DNA of 50,081 bases from Bacteroidales bacterium (GTDB lineage Bacteria; Bacteroidota; Bacteroidia; Bacteroidales; UBA932), in the NCBI GenBank assembly GCA_017549145.1, contig JAFYVM010000052.1:1-50081 (forward strand), given 5' to 3'. The position numbers and the translations under genes are program-made. The stretch's first letter is position 1, and each line of letters begins with the position of its first letter. Of the stretch, positions 26,101-33,601 are shown in pieces. The notes below the pieces were generated by a model. It was not told the origin of the DNA. It searched no databases and worked only from the letters and a program-made list of their open reading frames with translations.

Positions 26101-26420
26101 GCAGCTGCTGGGAAGATCGCAAATCCACCATTTACCGGTGTCTCATTACCAGAGAATTGTGCATTTGGCTCACCACCCTCACCTACTAATGTGAAGTTTG
26201 CTACGCCTGAAGTAGTTTGAACAGCAATCTGATCTCCTTTTGTCCAAGTGAAGGCTACTGTGCTATTCTCCTTATCAACAGTAGCTCCTACCTTTGTGTC
26301 AGATTCAACTTTTGCATTAAGAACTACAGAACCTGTAGGAATGCTGTTATCTGAAATTTCTTTTGTACATCCAATAGCTGCAAGACAAGCCACTGCGAGT
26401 ATTAAATAAAGCTTTTTCAT
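23103..26420 (-). CDS. surface lipoprotein: fimbrillin-like N-terminus plus long parallel beta-helix
   Basis: From the ATG at 26420 this 1105-residue protein has a lipoprotein signal with lipobox AAIGC (Cys18). Residues about 25-265 resemble the fimbrillin-like (Mfa-like) domain: VVLNAKVESDTKVGAT, a TWTKGDQIAV block, and FPAAA. From about 280 a DUF1565-like start (SWDNAMGTAELRTLL) leads into a right-handed beta-helix of roughly 20 rungs with repeating GGAI / F-xx-N / C-F-xx-N patterns like chlamydial Pmp and adhesin repeats. It is probably on the cell surface as an adhesin or glycan-binding protein; no catalytic residues are obvious. Starts upstream (to 26483) overlap the small gene before it and are rejected. 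Confidence 0.82.
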   Translation of the reverse strand: MKKLYLILAVACLAAIGCTKEISDNSIPTGSVVLNAKVESDTKVGATVDKENSTVAFTWTKGDQIAVQTTSGVANFTLVGEGGEPNAQFSGNETPVNGGFAIFPAAAANVEAGKVNLPSEYNYVEGQTNALLYATVINDVVRFTHLGGLLSVEINGVPAGAKFVLTAEGQKINGEYAINTSAEVPVLNVVEAASAAESTVAVNFENATENAVVYIPLPAGDYTSMKAQIFTSENKLISEAVASTTKSIKRKGLKAMPNMVLMLNDWFVTSAGAGSKDGSSWDNAMGTAELRTLLTEADAAQLDGATINMAAGEYYIAGEAGKTVSIAFADAEKQVSIAIRGGYPANLTGLSKKGRDASANATVFTGNNEAGIFVIGNKTDMTFDGLTLQNCNFESMNKDGGAIETVADEAGECTITLTNCQILNNKNTSGKTGAGLYVINTTVNIDNCNFSGNYARNGSAINMKAGKGSVTIENTTFTSNSTGNTSGAIQNGGMTAELKNCTFKKNQAGSWGGGAFHTGGSGSANTTFTNCAFEENTAPYGGAISVEAATVTFNTCTFSKNTATQPVTTKDGATVIPNVGGAIILRNNAAVCTLNDCTLNENQAVTGSGGAIVVDKAGAKLTINGGSFTANTSMYHGGCIMSFGELYINGTSSAKVNFVNNNTLTATKASGNGGAIWIGDNTKNDLKYVYFSGNEAGKEEAGSVVDYSNGGAIYVKAADLFNVDNCEFTGGRARNGGAIAIYLGTATEPKSGKITNCNFHDIKMRSGAKYDGSVKDKDGKNGNFNGGACQIAYGNIEFENCIFKANIVQNSSAVLHINDVCTVSCTDCQFLNNKAYANHGCIKMEKAGEKLYLNRCVFDGNEGDTRGMINPGANTMVYMNRVVFHENKTIKAGDQYGVCVHAGAANICMNNVTSYNNYNKNLETNKKMPAFNSDGGWIIVNSTIIDKTPQLLRANGAFKVSLCNNIMINTLVPGTIFMLNTTTVFNDKGHNVMSCAGNHDKAVLASTDLLGQSAETLAGTYGNGVYSWTNSLTGFTPATSADVYAAISEFTAANATAGIDNIGADFYNWLKAIGEVTESGDDKIFKDGRGETRTGNMWPGAYQAN

Positions 26421-26439
26421 ATTCGTCGCAATTTTGATT

Positions 26440-26583
26440 TTACCACTCATTGTCTTCTTCATAATCACCAGTTTCAATGTCACTGCCGCTTAATACTAAC
26501 ATCAGAGATGATTCCATACGCAGATCTACTATCTCCGTATGAGGCTTCTGATAGACCGCCTGTTTTAGTGGTTCCGATTTCAT
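26440..26583 (-). CDS. 47-residue acidic peptide gene preceding the beta-helix lipoprotein
   Basis: An ATG at 26583 opens 47 codons ending at 26440, 19 bases before the lipoprotein ATG and 33 bases after the expected transcription start of a consensus promoter. The peptide begins MKSEPLKQAVYQKPHTEIVD, continues with a LRMESSLMLVLSGSD middle and ends in an acidic TGDYEEDNEW tail. No signal peptide. Many Bacteroidota surface-protein operons carry such short leader genes with the same layout (basic start, P-x-x-E-[IV] core, serine/glycine stretch, acidic Trp end); I know of no assigned function. Its position on the same mRNA suggests translational coupling or a regulatory role. Confidence 0.6.
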   Translation of the reverse strand: MKSEPLKQAVYQKPHTEIVDLRMESSLMLVLSGSDIETGDYEEDNEW

Positions 26584-26622
26584 AAGTTCATTAGGGATTT
26601 TATTTTGTTAATCAATAATTTA

Positions 26623-26655
26623 CAAATATACGGAATCTTAGTGAATAAATGCAAA
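26623..26655 (-). promoter_or_regulatory. consensus promoter for the small gene and beta-helix lipoprotein
   Basis: On the minus strand TTTG (26652-26655), 21 bases, TATATTTG (26623-26630) fit the Bacteroides -33/-7 consensus. The start near 26616 gives a leader of about 196 bases to the lipoprotein, and the 47-codon gene lies inside it. Confidence 0.75.
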
Positions 26656-26672
26656 TAGACGAGAGTTTTTAT

Positions 26673-26862
26673 TTAACTGATTAACCAGACTAGTTCAGAG
26701 CAGTACATTTTTCCATTATCAAACTTAAATTGAAGGTCATAAGGCATACCAACCACGCCGCAATGTGTCCATTTTGACATTGTACCGATCTTTATAAACG
26801 GAGATTGCGATGATTGACTTTCTATAAATCGCGAGTAGCGCAGCAAAAATAATTTTCTTCAT
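26673..26862 (-). pseudogene. remnant of a permuted papain-like (YiiX/YebB, NlpC/P60-type) enzyme
   Basis: An ATG at 26862 starts a signal-peptide-like MKKIIFAALLAI. After a frame change the reading continues RFIESQSSQSPFIKIGTMS, then KWTHCGVVG, then directly PYDLQFKFDNGKMYCSELVW and a stop at 26673. These blocks match the start (SQS..I..AT.S..TH.G), the catalytic His region and the C-terminal YCSELVW of YiiX-like amidases, but the middle (about 60 residues) is deleted and the frame is broken. It is therefore a decayed gene. Confidence 0.7.
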
Positions 26863-26974
26863 GATGATTGATTTTTATGCATATTTATGTCGTATGCAGA
26901 TAAAGGTAATCATTGGAAGATAATTATGAATCGAGCGTAAAATGTAACCTCTTGTGTATCAATGGATTATAAGA

Positions 26975-27006
26975 AGTGCGTGCCGCCAATGGGGAGCACG
27001 CACTTT
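26975..27006. repeat. 32-bp hairpin repeat, copy 2
   Basis: Identical to 15105-15136 except one loop base. The arms AGTGCGTGC and GCACGCACT are unchanged. It lies in decayed DNA between pseudogene remnants, so the repeat does not depend on a particular host gene. Confidence 0.75.
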
Positions 27007-27256
27007 ATGGAAAATTCTGATAATCAGCGGGTTGTATTTGATGTCGCGGAACCAGGCTATCGGACTTGTCAGGATATCTGCAGGATATTCCCAGAAGACT
27101 CTGTGTATGGCATTCAGTACGCCAGCCTTCGGAGTCACTGCGATTAAAGAGAGAACGCAAAAGAGGCTGCTATGGAAGGCCCGATGTTCCCACCGCTACA
27201 TGGCGTAAAATTCATCCTGATCCAACAGGATTCTTCATTAAATAATCCAACCGATC
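27007..27256. other. decayed intergenic stretch, no recognisable gene
   Basis: Short frames on both strands (for example a 61-codon plus frame ending at 27147) show no family resemblance I recognise and lack promoters. Together with the remnants on each side, this looks like gene debris. Confidence 0.5.
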
Positions 27257-27564
27257 ATGACAAAAAACGATTCACACTCGTTTAGAGACGAAAGGATTCT
27301 ATATGTCGTAGTCTGGGATTCCATGGTGGATTGGAATGATCCCGTTAATCATCATCTTCCTCATTAATAATCATATTCTTATACCTATGTATATAAAGAC
27401 AGGAAGAACTCAAATATCTTAAGCAGCAGATAAGTCCGCACTTCCTTATGAATGTTCTCAACAATATTCAGACAACCCTTATAGACGTAAAAGGAAACGT
27501 AGATGGTGGCTACGGTATATTTACCGGCATCAGCTGCGTCACAAAATCAGTCAAGGTGTCTTAG
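27257..27564 (+). pseudogene. remnant of a LytS/YehU-type sensor histidine kinase
   Basis: Pieces of one kinase are spread over two frames. An ATG at 27257 gives MTKNDSHSFRDERILYVVVW, a typical start running into the first membrane span. A shifted frame gives MIPLIIIFLINNHILIP, a membrane segment. From 27397 comes QEELKYLKQQISPHFLMNVL then NNIQTTL, which is the His-kinase (PF06580) phosphoacceptor box with its His in PHF. The reading stops at 27562-27564 without an ATPase domain. Internal deletions and a stop (27394) show the gene is dead. Confidence 0.7.
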
Positions 27565-27622
27565 AGTTTTTTCATATAATTTCTTACCTTTACGAGATAT
27601 TGTGTGATTGAAACCAAAACCA

Positions 27623-29359
27623 ATGAATAAGAATTATCCAATTTACAAGACTACCTTTATCGATGACATGCGTTCACTCGTAGAGGAGTCTGCACAGAAT
27701 TTTCCTGATAGTATCGCTATCTCGTATAAGGATAAACCTTCTGACAAGGAGGTAAAGAAAGTAACATTCACTCAGTGGCGTGACGATGTTAGACATCTTG
27801 GTACTTCGTTGATTGCCAATGGATTGAGAGAAGAGAATATCGCCATTGTAGGTGAGAATACATACGGCTGGTGCTGCTCTTTCTTCGCAGTAATGGGTAT
27901 TGGCTCAGTTACAGTTCCGGTGGACAAGGAACTCCCTATCGAGGATATTGACGGTATCATTACAACTACAAGCTGTAAGGCTGTCATCTATGGAAAGACA
28001 GCAGAAGAGAAGATTAAAGAGCTTCTTAAGAATTGCGCTTTGAAGTCAGTTGAACTCCTGGTTTCTATCGAACCTAAGACATCAATTGATGAGACATTAC
28101 TCGGTGAGAAGAAACTTACTTCTGTTGCGGCTCTCGAGGAAAAAGGTGCTGAACTCTACAAGGGTGGCGATAATTCATATTATGATTATAAGATCGATGT
28201 AAACAAACTCGCTTCAATCGTATTTACATCAGGAACAACCGGAAAGGGAAAGGGCGTAATGCTTTCGCAGGCAAATATCTGCCTTGACATGACCCTCGGT
28301 ATGTACAATTTCGACATTACCAGAAAGACACTTCATGTTCTCCCTCCACACCATACATTCGGCTCTACAGTCAACTATGTAGGTCATCTTTCTCAGGGTT
28401 GTGAGGTTTATATCTCCAGCGGTTTGAAGCATGTCAGTGATGAGATCAGAGAACAGCAGCCAACCCACCTTATTCTTGTTCCAGCATTCCTTGAGGTGAT
28501 GAACAGAAAGATCTGGACTACAGCACGTAAGACAGGTAAGGAAGGTCTGCTTAAGGCTATGATGAAGGTCAGCGACGCATTGAGAAAAGTTGGAATTGAT
28601 CTTAGAAAGAAACTCTTCTCCAGCGTGCTTTCTGCCTTCGGTGGTAAGCTCGAACTTGTTATCTGTGGTGGTGCAAAACTTGACGAAGAAATCATCAAGA
28701 CCTTTGACACTCTTGGAATCACCATCCTTAATGGATATGGAATAACTGAGTGCGCTCCGCTCATTTCAGCAAACAGAAATAAATATCGTAAGCCAGGCAG
28801 CGTAGGAACCCCTATCCTTGCATGCCGTGTCAAGATTGATAATCCAGATGAAAACGGTGAAGGCGAAATCTGCGTGAAGGGCCCTAACGTGATGCTCGGT
28901 TACTATAATAATCCTGAGGCAACTGCTGAAGTGTTCGATAAGGACGGATTCTTCCATACTGGTGACTATGGTCGCCTTGATGAGGAAGGATGGATTTATA
29001 TTACTGGACGTAAGAAGAACCTGATTATCCTCTCAAACGGTAAGAATGTTTATCCAGAGGAAATCGAGGCAGATCTTCAGAAAGTGGAAGGTGTCAGCGA
29101 GGTAGTTGTTTATGCTGGTGAAAGCAAGGTTCAGAAAGACAAGATCACTATCGTGGCTGAGATTTATCCAGATTCAGACCTTCTTGCAGACAAAGGTGTA
29201 ACAAACGCTCAGGAGTATTTCGAGAATGAGGTGAAGCTTCTTAATGCTAAGATGCCTTCATATAAAGCAGTTAAAAGAGTAAAGCTTAGAGATGTAGAGT
29301 TCCAGAAGAACACATCTCGCAAGATCACTAGATTCTCTATCGACAAAACGATAGACTAG
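27623..29359 (+). CDS. AMP-dependent synthetase/ligase, long-chain fatty acid-CoA ligase type
   Basis: This 578-residue adenylate-forming enzyme activates a carboxylic acid, probably a fatty acid, as acyl-AMP and then acyl-CoA. The AMP-binding P-loop FTSGTTGKGKGVMLS (about 199-213), the NGYGITECAPLIS motif and the hinge/A8 motif TGDYGRLDEEGW...GRKKNLIILSNGKNVYPEEIE are intact. A TTG 15 bases upstream would add five residues, but the ATG at 27623 (MNKNYPIYKT) is the normal start. It is followed 16 bases later by a hemolysin III gene. No signal peptide, so it is cytoplasmic or at the inner membrane face. Confidence 0.9.
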   Translation: MNKNYPIYKTTFIDDMRSLVEESAQNFPDSIAISYKDKPSDKEVKKVTFTQWRDDVRHLGTSLIANGLREENIAIVGENTYGWCCSFFAVMGIGSVTVPVDKELPIEDIDGIITTTSCKAVIYGKTAEEKIKELLKNCALKSVELLVSIEPKTSIDETLLGEKKLTSVAALEEKGAELYKGGDNSYYDYKIDVNKLASIVFTSGTTGKGKGVMLSQANICLDMTLGMYNFDITRKTLHVLPPHHTFGSTVNYVGHLSQGCEVYISSGLKHVSDEIREQQPTHLILVPAFLEVMNRKIWTTARKTGKEGLLKAMMKVSDALRKVGIDLRKKLFSSVLSAFGGKLELVICGGAKLDEEIIKTFDTLGITILNGYGITECAPLISANRNKYRKPGSVGTPILACRVKIDNPDENGEGEICVKGPNVMLGYYNNPEATAEVFDKDGFFHTGDYGRLDEEGWIYITGRKKNLIILSNGKNVYPEEIEADLQKVEGVSEVVVYAGESKVQKDKITIVAEIYPDSDLLADKGVTNAQEYFENEVKLLNAKMPSYKAVKRVKLRDVEFQKNTSRKITRFSIDKTID

Positions 29360-29375
29360 TCTTTATTCTTAGAAT

Positions 29376-30044
29376 ATGAAACGACTTAATACATATTCTC
29401 TTCCTGAAGAGATAACTAATTTTACGACACACGGGTTAGGCTTTATCATGAGCCTGGCCGTATGTGTCTTTTGTATTGTAAAAGGCTCGGTTGCAGATTC
29501 TTGGATAGTGTTATTTAGTTTAATACTTTATCTAATAGGAGTCTGTAGCTCATATGCTGCATCCACTGTTTATCATGCAATTCCAGGCTCAAGAGAACGA
29601 GCAAAAGCTATTGCAAGAAAGTTTGACCATGCAGCCATCTATTGGCATATAGCGGGAAGCTACTCCCCTCTTACACTTATAGCAATGAGGACGGGAGCAC
29701 CTGCTTGGGCGTGGGTGATTTTCGGATTCGTATGGCTATGTGCCATTGTAGGAACTGCTCTCAGTTTCCGAAAAATGAAGGCGCAGAGTTATCTGGAAAC
29801 CACATGTTATGTGCTGATGGGGCTTACAATCCTTATCGCCTTCAAGCCATTCTATGACACTTGCGGTCTCGCTATTGTTCTATGGGTTGTAGGAGAAGGA
29901 GTTGCGTATATAACTGGTGCTGTGCTATATAGCTTCAAGAAAGTGCCTTATATTCACTCAGTATTCCACCTGTTTGTGATTCTTGGTGATGTATGTCACA
30001 TGATTGCAACATGGAAGGTGATTCAGATGTTTATTCTTGGTTAA
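29376..30044 (+). CDS. hemolysin III family membrane protein (PAQR-like, TrhA)
   Basis: This 222-residue, seven-span membrane protein has the hemolysin III/PAQR signatures: EEITNFTTHGLGF near the start, STVYHAIPGS, KFDHAAIYWHIAGSYSP and HSVFHLFVILGDVCH near the end, which hold the conserved Ser, Asp and His residues that bind zinc in the superfamily. Despite the name, bacterial members affect membrane energetics and fluidity rather than lysis. It probably shares a transcript with the acyl-CoA ligase upstream, which fits a membrane-lipid theme. Confidence 0.88.
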   Translation: MKRLNTYSLPEEITNFTTHGLGFIMSLAVCVFCIVKGSVADSWIVLFSLILYLIGVCSSYAASTVYHAIPGSRERAKAIARKFDHAAIYWHIAGSYSPLTLIAMRTGAPAWAWVIFGFVWLCAIVGTALSFRKMKAQSYLETTCYVLMGLTILIAFKPFYDTCGLAIVLWVVGEGVAYITGAVLYSFKKVPYIHSVFHLFVILGDVCHMIATWKVIQMFILG

Positions 30045-30045
30045 T

Positions 30046-30183
30046 ATGTTGGTGACAGATAATACAGCTCTTGTACTTGAAGGTGGTGGACTTCGTGGTG
30101 TGTTTACATGCGGAGTTCTGGACTGCTTTATGGACCATGGTGTGCGTTTCCCATTTATTGTGGGCACAATTCTGACACAATGA
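30046..30183 (+). pseudogene. truncated patatin-like phospholipase, N-terminal 45 codons
   Basis: An ATG one base after the hemolysin III stop opens MLVTDNTALVLEGGGLRGVF and then TCGVLDCFMDHGVRFPFIVG, the start of a patatin with the oxyanion-hole motif GGGLRG. The frame ends at TILTQ and a TGA (30181-30183) exactly where the nucleophile elbow GxSxG should begin. No continuation is found before the next gene at 30289. The gene has lost more than four fifths of its length. Confidence 0.8.
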
Positions 30184-30244
30184 TCAGAATATCTTGAGGA
30201 AAAGTCCTCTGCAGATAGGGTTATGAGAATAACGAAATAATTTC

Positions 30245-30252
30245 TATATTTG
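30245..30252 (+). promoter_or_regulatory. -7 promoter element for the antiporter gene
   Basis: TATATTTG fits the Bacteroidota core. The start near 30259 leaves about 30 bases before the ATG at 30289. No -33 TTTG at the standard distance. Confidence 0.55.
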
Positions 30253-30288
30253 AAAATCTAGAACAATAACCATAGAAAAGCCCGCCAA

Positions 30289-31470
30289 ATGAGAAAAATC
30301 ATTCTTTTTTCCCTATTTCTGATCATCGGATTGATCGGATCGCAGACTATTCCAACACTATTAGAACCCGAAGCTTTCGGTAAGTTGAAAGCCTTCCTCG
30401 ATGCTATGCTTTACATCTGTCTGGCATTTATCATGATCAATGTCGGACGAGAATTTGAACTTGATAAGACCAAGTGGAAGTCATACACTGAGGACTATTT
30501 TATTGCTATGGCAACTGCTGCAGTCCCTTGGCTGCTCATTTGCGGATATTTTATTTTCCTATTGCCTGCAGAATACAGAACTAGCTGGGATTCATGGAAA
30601 GAAACATTATTGTTAAGCCGATTTGCGGCCCCAACTTCTGCCGGAATCCTCTTTACGATGCTTGCTGCTGCAGGTCTGAAGAAGTCATGGGTCTTCCAGA
30701 AGACCAGAGTTCTCGCAATCTTTGATGACCTTGACACAATCCTCCTTATGATTCCTCTTCAGGTGCTGATGATCGGCATGAAGTGGCAGTTAGGAGTGGT
30801 TGTACTCTTCGTTTTCTTGTGCCTCTATCTGGGATGGACAAAACTCAACACTGTGAAGATGCATCAGCACTGGACCTCGATTCTTGGCTACGCTACAATG
30901 TTGGTGTTTTTCTTCCAGGGAGTATATATGGTTACAAAGGCATGTTTCGGACATGACTCTGCCATTCACATTGAAATCCTTCTCCCTGCCTTCATCCTCG
31001 GAATGATCATGAAGACCAAGGAAAGTCATTCTAAATCTGACGAGGTTGCCTCAAGCGTGATTTCATATATGTTTATGTTGCTTGTAGGTATGAGTGCACC
31101 TCTATTCGTAGGAGTTGACTTCGGAGCAACTGCAGGAAACTGCATGATCGGTCATGTCGGAGATATGGGCTGGGGCGAAATTGCACTACATGTTCTTGTC
31201 TGCACTGCCCTATCAAATATCGGAAAGCTCCTCCCTGTATTCTTCTACAGAGACAGAAGCCTCACAGAGCGTCTTGCCCTCAGTATCGGTATGTTCACAA
31301 GAGGTGAAGTCGGTGCCGGCATCGTGTTCATTGCCCTTGGTTATGGCCTAGGTGGACCGCTCCTAGCAATCTCCCTCCTTACAATTCTCACAAACCTCAT
31401 CCTTACAGGATTCTTTGTGGTACTTGTAAAGCACCTTACATTGAAAGCTGAAATGCAACAAGCGAAATAA
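30289..31470 (+). CDS. cation:proton antiporter (CPA2 / Na+/H+ exchanger family)
   Basis: This 393-residue protein has about 11-12 membrane segments. The pattern LLLSRFAAPTSAGILFTML then VLAIFDDLDTILLMIP is the conserved unwound-helix and Asp-Asp ion-binding region of CPA2 antiporters, and FTRGEVGAGIVFIALGYG the second inverted half. It probably exchanges sodium or potassium for protons across the cytoplasmic membrane for pH and salt balance. It has its own promoter and converges with the CstA gene, two bases away. No soluble KTN domain is present. Confidence 0.85.
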   Translation: MRKIILFSLFLIIGLIGSQTIPTLLEPEAFGKLKAFLDAMLYICLAFIMINVGREFELDKTKWKSYTEDYFIAMATAAVPWLLICGYFIFLLPAEYRTSWDSWKETLLLSRFAAPTSAGILFTMLAAAGLKKSWVFQKTRVLAIFDDLDTILLMIPLQVLMIGMKWQLGVVVLFVFLCLYLGWTKLNTVKMHQHWTSILGYATMLVFFFQGVYMVTKACFGHDSAIHIEILLPAFILGMIMKTKESHSKSDEVASSVISYMFMLLVGMSAPLFVGVDFGATAGNCMIGHVGDMGWGEIALHVLVCTALSNIGKLLPVFFYRDRSLTERLALSIGMFTRGEVGAGIVFIALGYGLGGPLLAISLLTILTNLILTGFFVVLVKHLTLKAEMQQAK

Positions 31471-31472
31471 CT

Positions 31473-32903
31473 CTAGAGCGCTGTACGTCTGTTTCTAAAC
31501 CAGACAATAAACCAGACCAGAGCTATAAGTGTACAACTGCCTCCGATGATGTACGAGACTTCCTGTGGAAGTGATAGTCCTTCGGGGGCAATGCATATAT
31601 ATGTAGAACATACTAGTGTCATCAGCAATGCAGGAAGTAGAGAAATATAGAAATTCTTCTTGCTCTGCACCAGATATACTGTGATAGCCCAAAGTGTAAA
31701 TACAGAGAGAGTCTGGTTACACCATGCGAAATATCTCCAGATAATCTTGAATCCGTCTGCATCTCTCAGGCTATAGAAAAGCAATCCGAATGTGAGCAGG
31801 AACAGAGGAATGCATATCAACAGACGTTTGCTGATCGGGCGCTGGTCAATCTTAAAGAAATCCGCTGCAATAAGTCGTGCAGAACGCAATGCCGTGTCAC
31901 CGCTGGTAATTGGAGCTGCAACGATTCCGAGGATTGCGAGAATGCCACCGACTGTTCCTAGCCATTCTTTTGAAATGTGTGTAGCCACTGCTGCTCCCGA
32001 ATATGCCTTACCTGTAAGCTGGTCGACAATGCCGTTTTCCTGAAAGAAATATGTTGCAGCAGCAGCCCAGATCAGTGCTACGATGCCTTCTGCCACCATA
32101 GCTCCGTAGAATATCGGACGGCAATGCTTTTCATGAGTCATACAACGCGCCATCAATGGGGACTGAGTCGCATGGAATCCACTGATTGCGCCGCAGGCAA
32201 TGGAGATGAACATCATCGGGAAGATAGGATTCTTTTCATACTTAGGTCCGAAGCCATTCCATATCTCGGGAAGATCAGGATTCTTGACGTAAAGCATCAC
32301 GAGAATGCCAACAGCCATGAATAGCAGAGCGATTGCAAATAGTGGATATATCTTTCCGATAATCTTATCTACAGGAAGTATTGTCGCGAGAATATAATAT
32401 AGGAAGATGATGATAATCCAGAAGATTGCATTCATCCAATCTGGAGTCATGCCTGCCAGAAGTTCAGCTGGGCCACTTACGAACACTGCACCAACCAGCA
32501 CCATCAGTACCAATGTAAAGACGCACATTACCTTCTTGGTCTTTGAACCGAGGTATCGTCCCACGATTTCAGGAAGGCTCTCTCCCCCGTTTCTAATCGA
32601 CAACGTGCCTGAAAAGAAGTCATGAACGGCACCTGCGAATATAGTTCCCAGAACAATCCACAGATAGGAAGCTGTTCCGAACTGAGCACCCATAATAGCA
32701 CCGAAGATAGGTCCAAGACCTGCGATATTCAAGAACTGGATCATGAATATCTTCCATGTGGGAAGCGGTATATAATCCACTCCATCCTGCTTTGTCAATG
32801 CTGGTGTCTTGCGGTCATCCGGACCAAAGATACGATTCACATAAGCTCCGTATATGAAATATCCGGCTATTAGAACTACTAGTGCTATGGTAAAGGTTAT
32901 CAT
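31473..32903 (-). CDS. cstA: carbon starvation CstA-family peptide/pyruvate transporter
   Basis: This 476-residue membrane protein has about 12-14 hydrophobic segments and CstA blocks: FIYGAYVNRIFGPDD, the hallmark DGVDYIPLPTWKIFMIQF then LNIAGLGPIFGAIMGAQFG, and SGFHATQSPLMARC. Family members import peptides or pyruvate during carbon limitation. The ATG at 32903 gives the usual N-terminus MITFTIALVVLIAGYF; the 41-residue extension to 33026 would run over the promoter and into the opposite NYN gene and is rejected. Confidence 0.9.
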   Translation of the reverse strand: MITFTIALVVLIAGYFIYGAYVNRIFGPDDRKTPALTKQDGVDYIPLPTWKIFMIQFLNIAGLGPIFGAIMGAQFGTASYLWIVLGTIFAGAVHDFFSGTLSIRNGGESLPEIVGRYLGSKTKKVMCVFTLVLMVLVGAVFVSGPAELLAGMTPDWMNAIFWIIIIFLYYILATILPVDKIIGKIYPLFAIALLFMAVGILVMLYVKNPDLPEIWNGFGPKYEKNPIFPMMFISIACGAISGFHATQSPLMARCMTHEKHCRPIFYGAMVAEGIVALIWAAAATYFFQENGIVDQLTGKAYSGAAVATHISKEWLGTVGGILAILGIVAAPITSGDTALRSARLIAADFFKIDQRPISKRLLICIPLFLLTFGLLFYSLRDADGFKIIWRYFAWCNQTLSVFTLWAITVYLVQSKKNFYISLLPALLMTLVCSTYICIAPEGLSLPQEVSYIIGGSCTLIALVWFIVWFRNRRTAL

Positions 32904-32929
32904 GACTTCTCTGATTGAGTTAATGCCAA

Positions 32930-32937
32930 CAAATTTA
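32930..32937 (-). promoter_or_regulatory. -7 promoter element for cstA
   Basis: TAAATTTG on the minus strand fits TAnnTTTG. The start near 32923 gives a leader of about 20 bases, which supports the ATG at 32903. Confidence 0.5.
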
Positions 32938-33001
32938 GTTATTTCTATTTTGGTAATACGAGAAAATACAAGTAAATTTACATCACCTAAAACGAAATCA
33001 T

Positions 33002-33601
33002 ATGGCACACGAAGAAAATCTTTCAATTGGTGTATTTATCGATGGTGGATACTATGCAAAGATCAATGAAGGCTTCAGGGAATCAAGAGAAGTAAATCTC
33101 AGTGCACTTCTAGACTTTATCTGCGAGAAGATCTCACAAGATAATGACATAGAAAGAAATCGTTTGTATATAACTGAGTGTCACTATTACAGAGGACGCT
33201 ATAGAGCCGAGGATGCAAAGGCTAAGAACCTTCTATACAATGAGAGAAAGTTCGAGGATATGCTCATCGAGAATGATGTCATATTCCATTACAAACATCT
33301 GCGTACCAATCCTAAAGGTGGCGTAATCGAGAAAGGAGTCGATACATGGTTCGCTCTTGATACTTATGAGATGACACTCTTCCGAGAGTTTGACTTTGTT
33401 GTGCTGATCAGTGGAGATGCTGACCATGAGATGCTGGCACGCAAGCTCAAGGCATTGAAGACTCATGTAATCCTTCTGACATGGGATCCGGCAAACACCG
33501 CATCCACATCGAGATTCCTCAAGGAGGAAGTCTGCACTCATATTGATATGAACAAACTCACTGCAGCAGACAGCACCTTGCTGAAATCACTGACAATTTA
33601 G
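33002..33601 (+). CDS. NYN domain protein (LabA/DUF88-like, PIN-like nuclease fold)
   Basis: This 199-residue soluble protein has the NYN/PIN-like acidic residues in order: FIDGGYY (Asp14), KGVDTWFALD near residue 112 and LISGDADHEML near residue 136. These form the metal site of putative RNases in this fold. Function is likely RNA cleavage or processing, but no target is suggested by context; it is a single gene divergent from cstA. Confidence 0.85.
   Translation: MAHEENLSIGVFIDGGYYAKINEGFRESREVNLSALLDFICEKISQDNDIERNRLYITECHYYRGRYRAEDAKAKNLLYNERKFEDMLIENDVIFHYKHLRTNPKGGVIEKGVDTWFALDTYEMTLFREFDFVVLISGDADHEMLARKLKALKTHVILLTWDPANTASTSRFLKEEVCTHIDMNKLTAADSTLLKSLTI

Noticed and set aside
26421-26483. 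21-residue extension of the beta-helix lipoprotein
   Set aside because: It would bury the lipoprotein signal peptide and overlaps the 47-codon gene in another frame.
26954-27208. Overlapping frames of 84 and 61 codons in the decayed region
   Set aside because: One begins at a non-ATG codon, both run through the 32-bp hairpin repeat, and neither shows a family resemblance or promoter.
32904-33026. N-terminal extension of CstA by 41 residues
   Set aside because: It crosses the likely promoter and overlaps the divergent NYN gene; the ATG at 32903 gives the normal CstA start.
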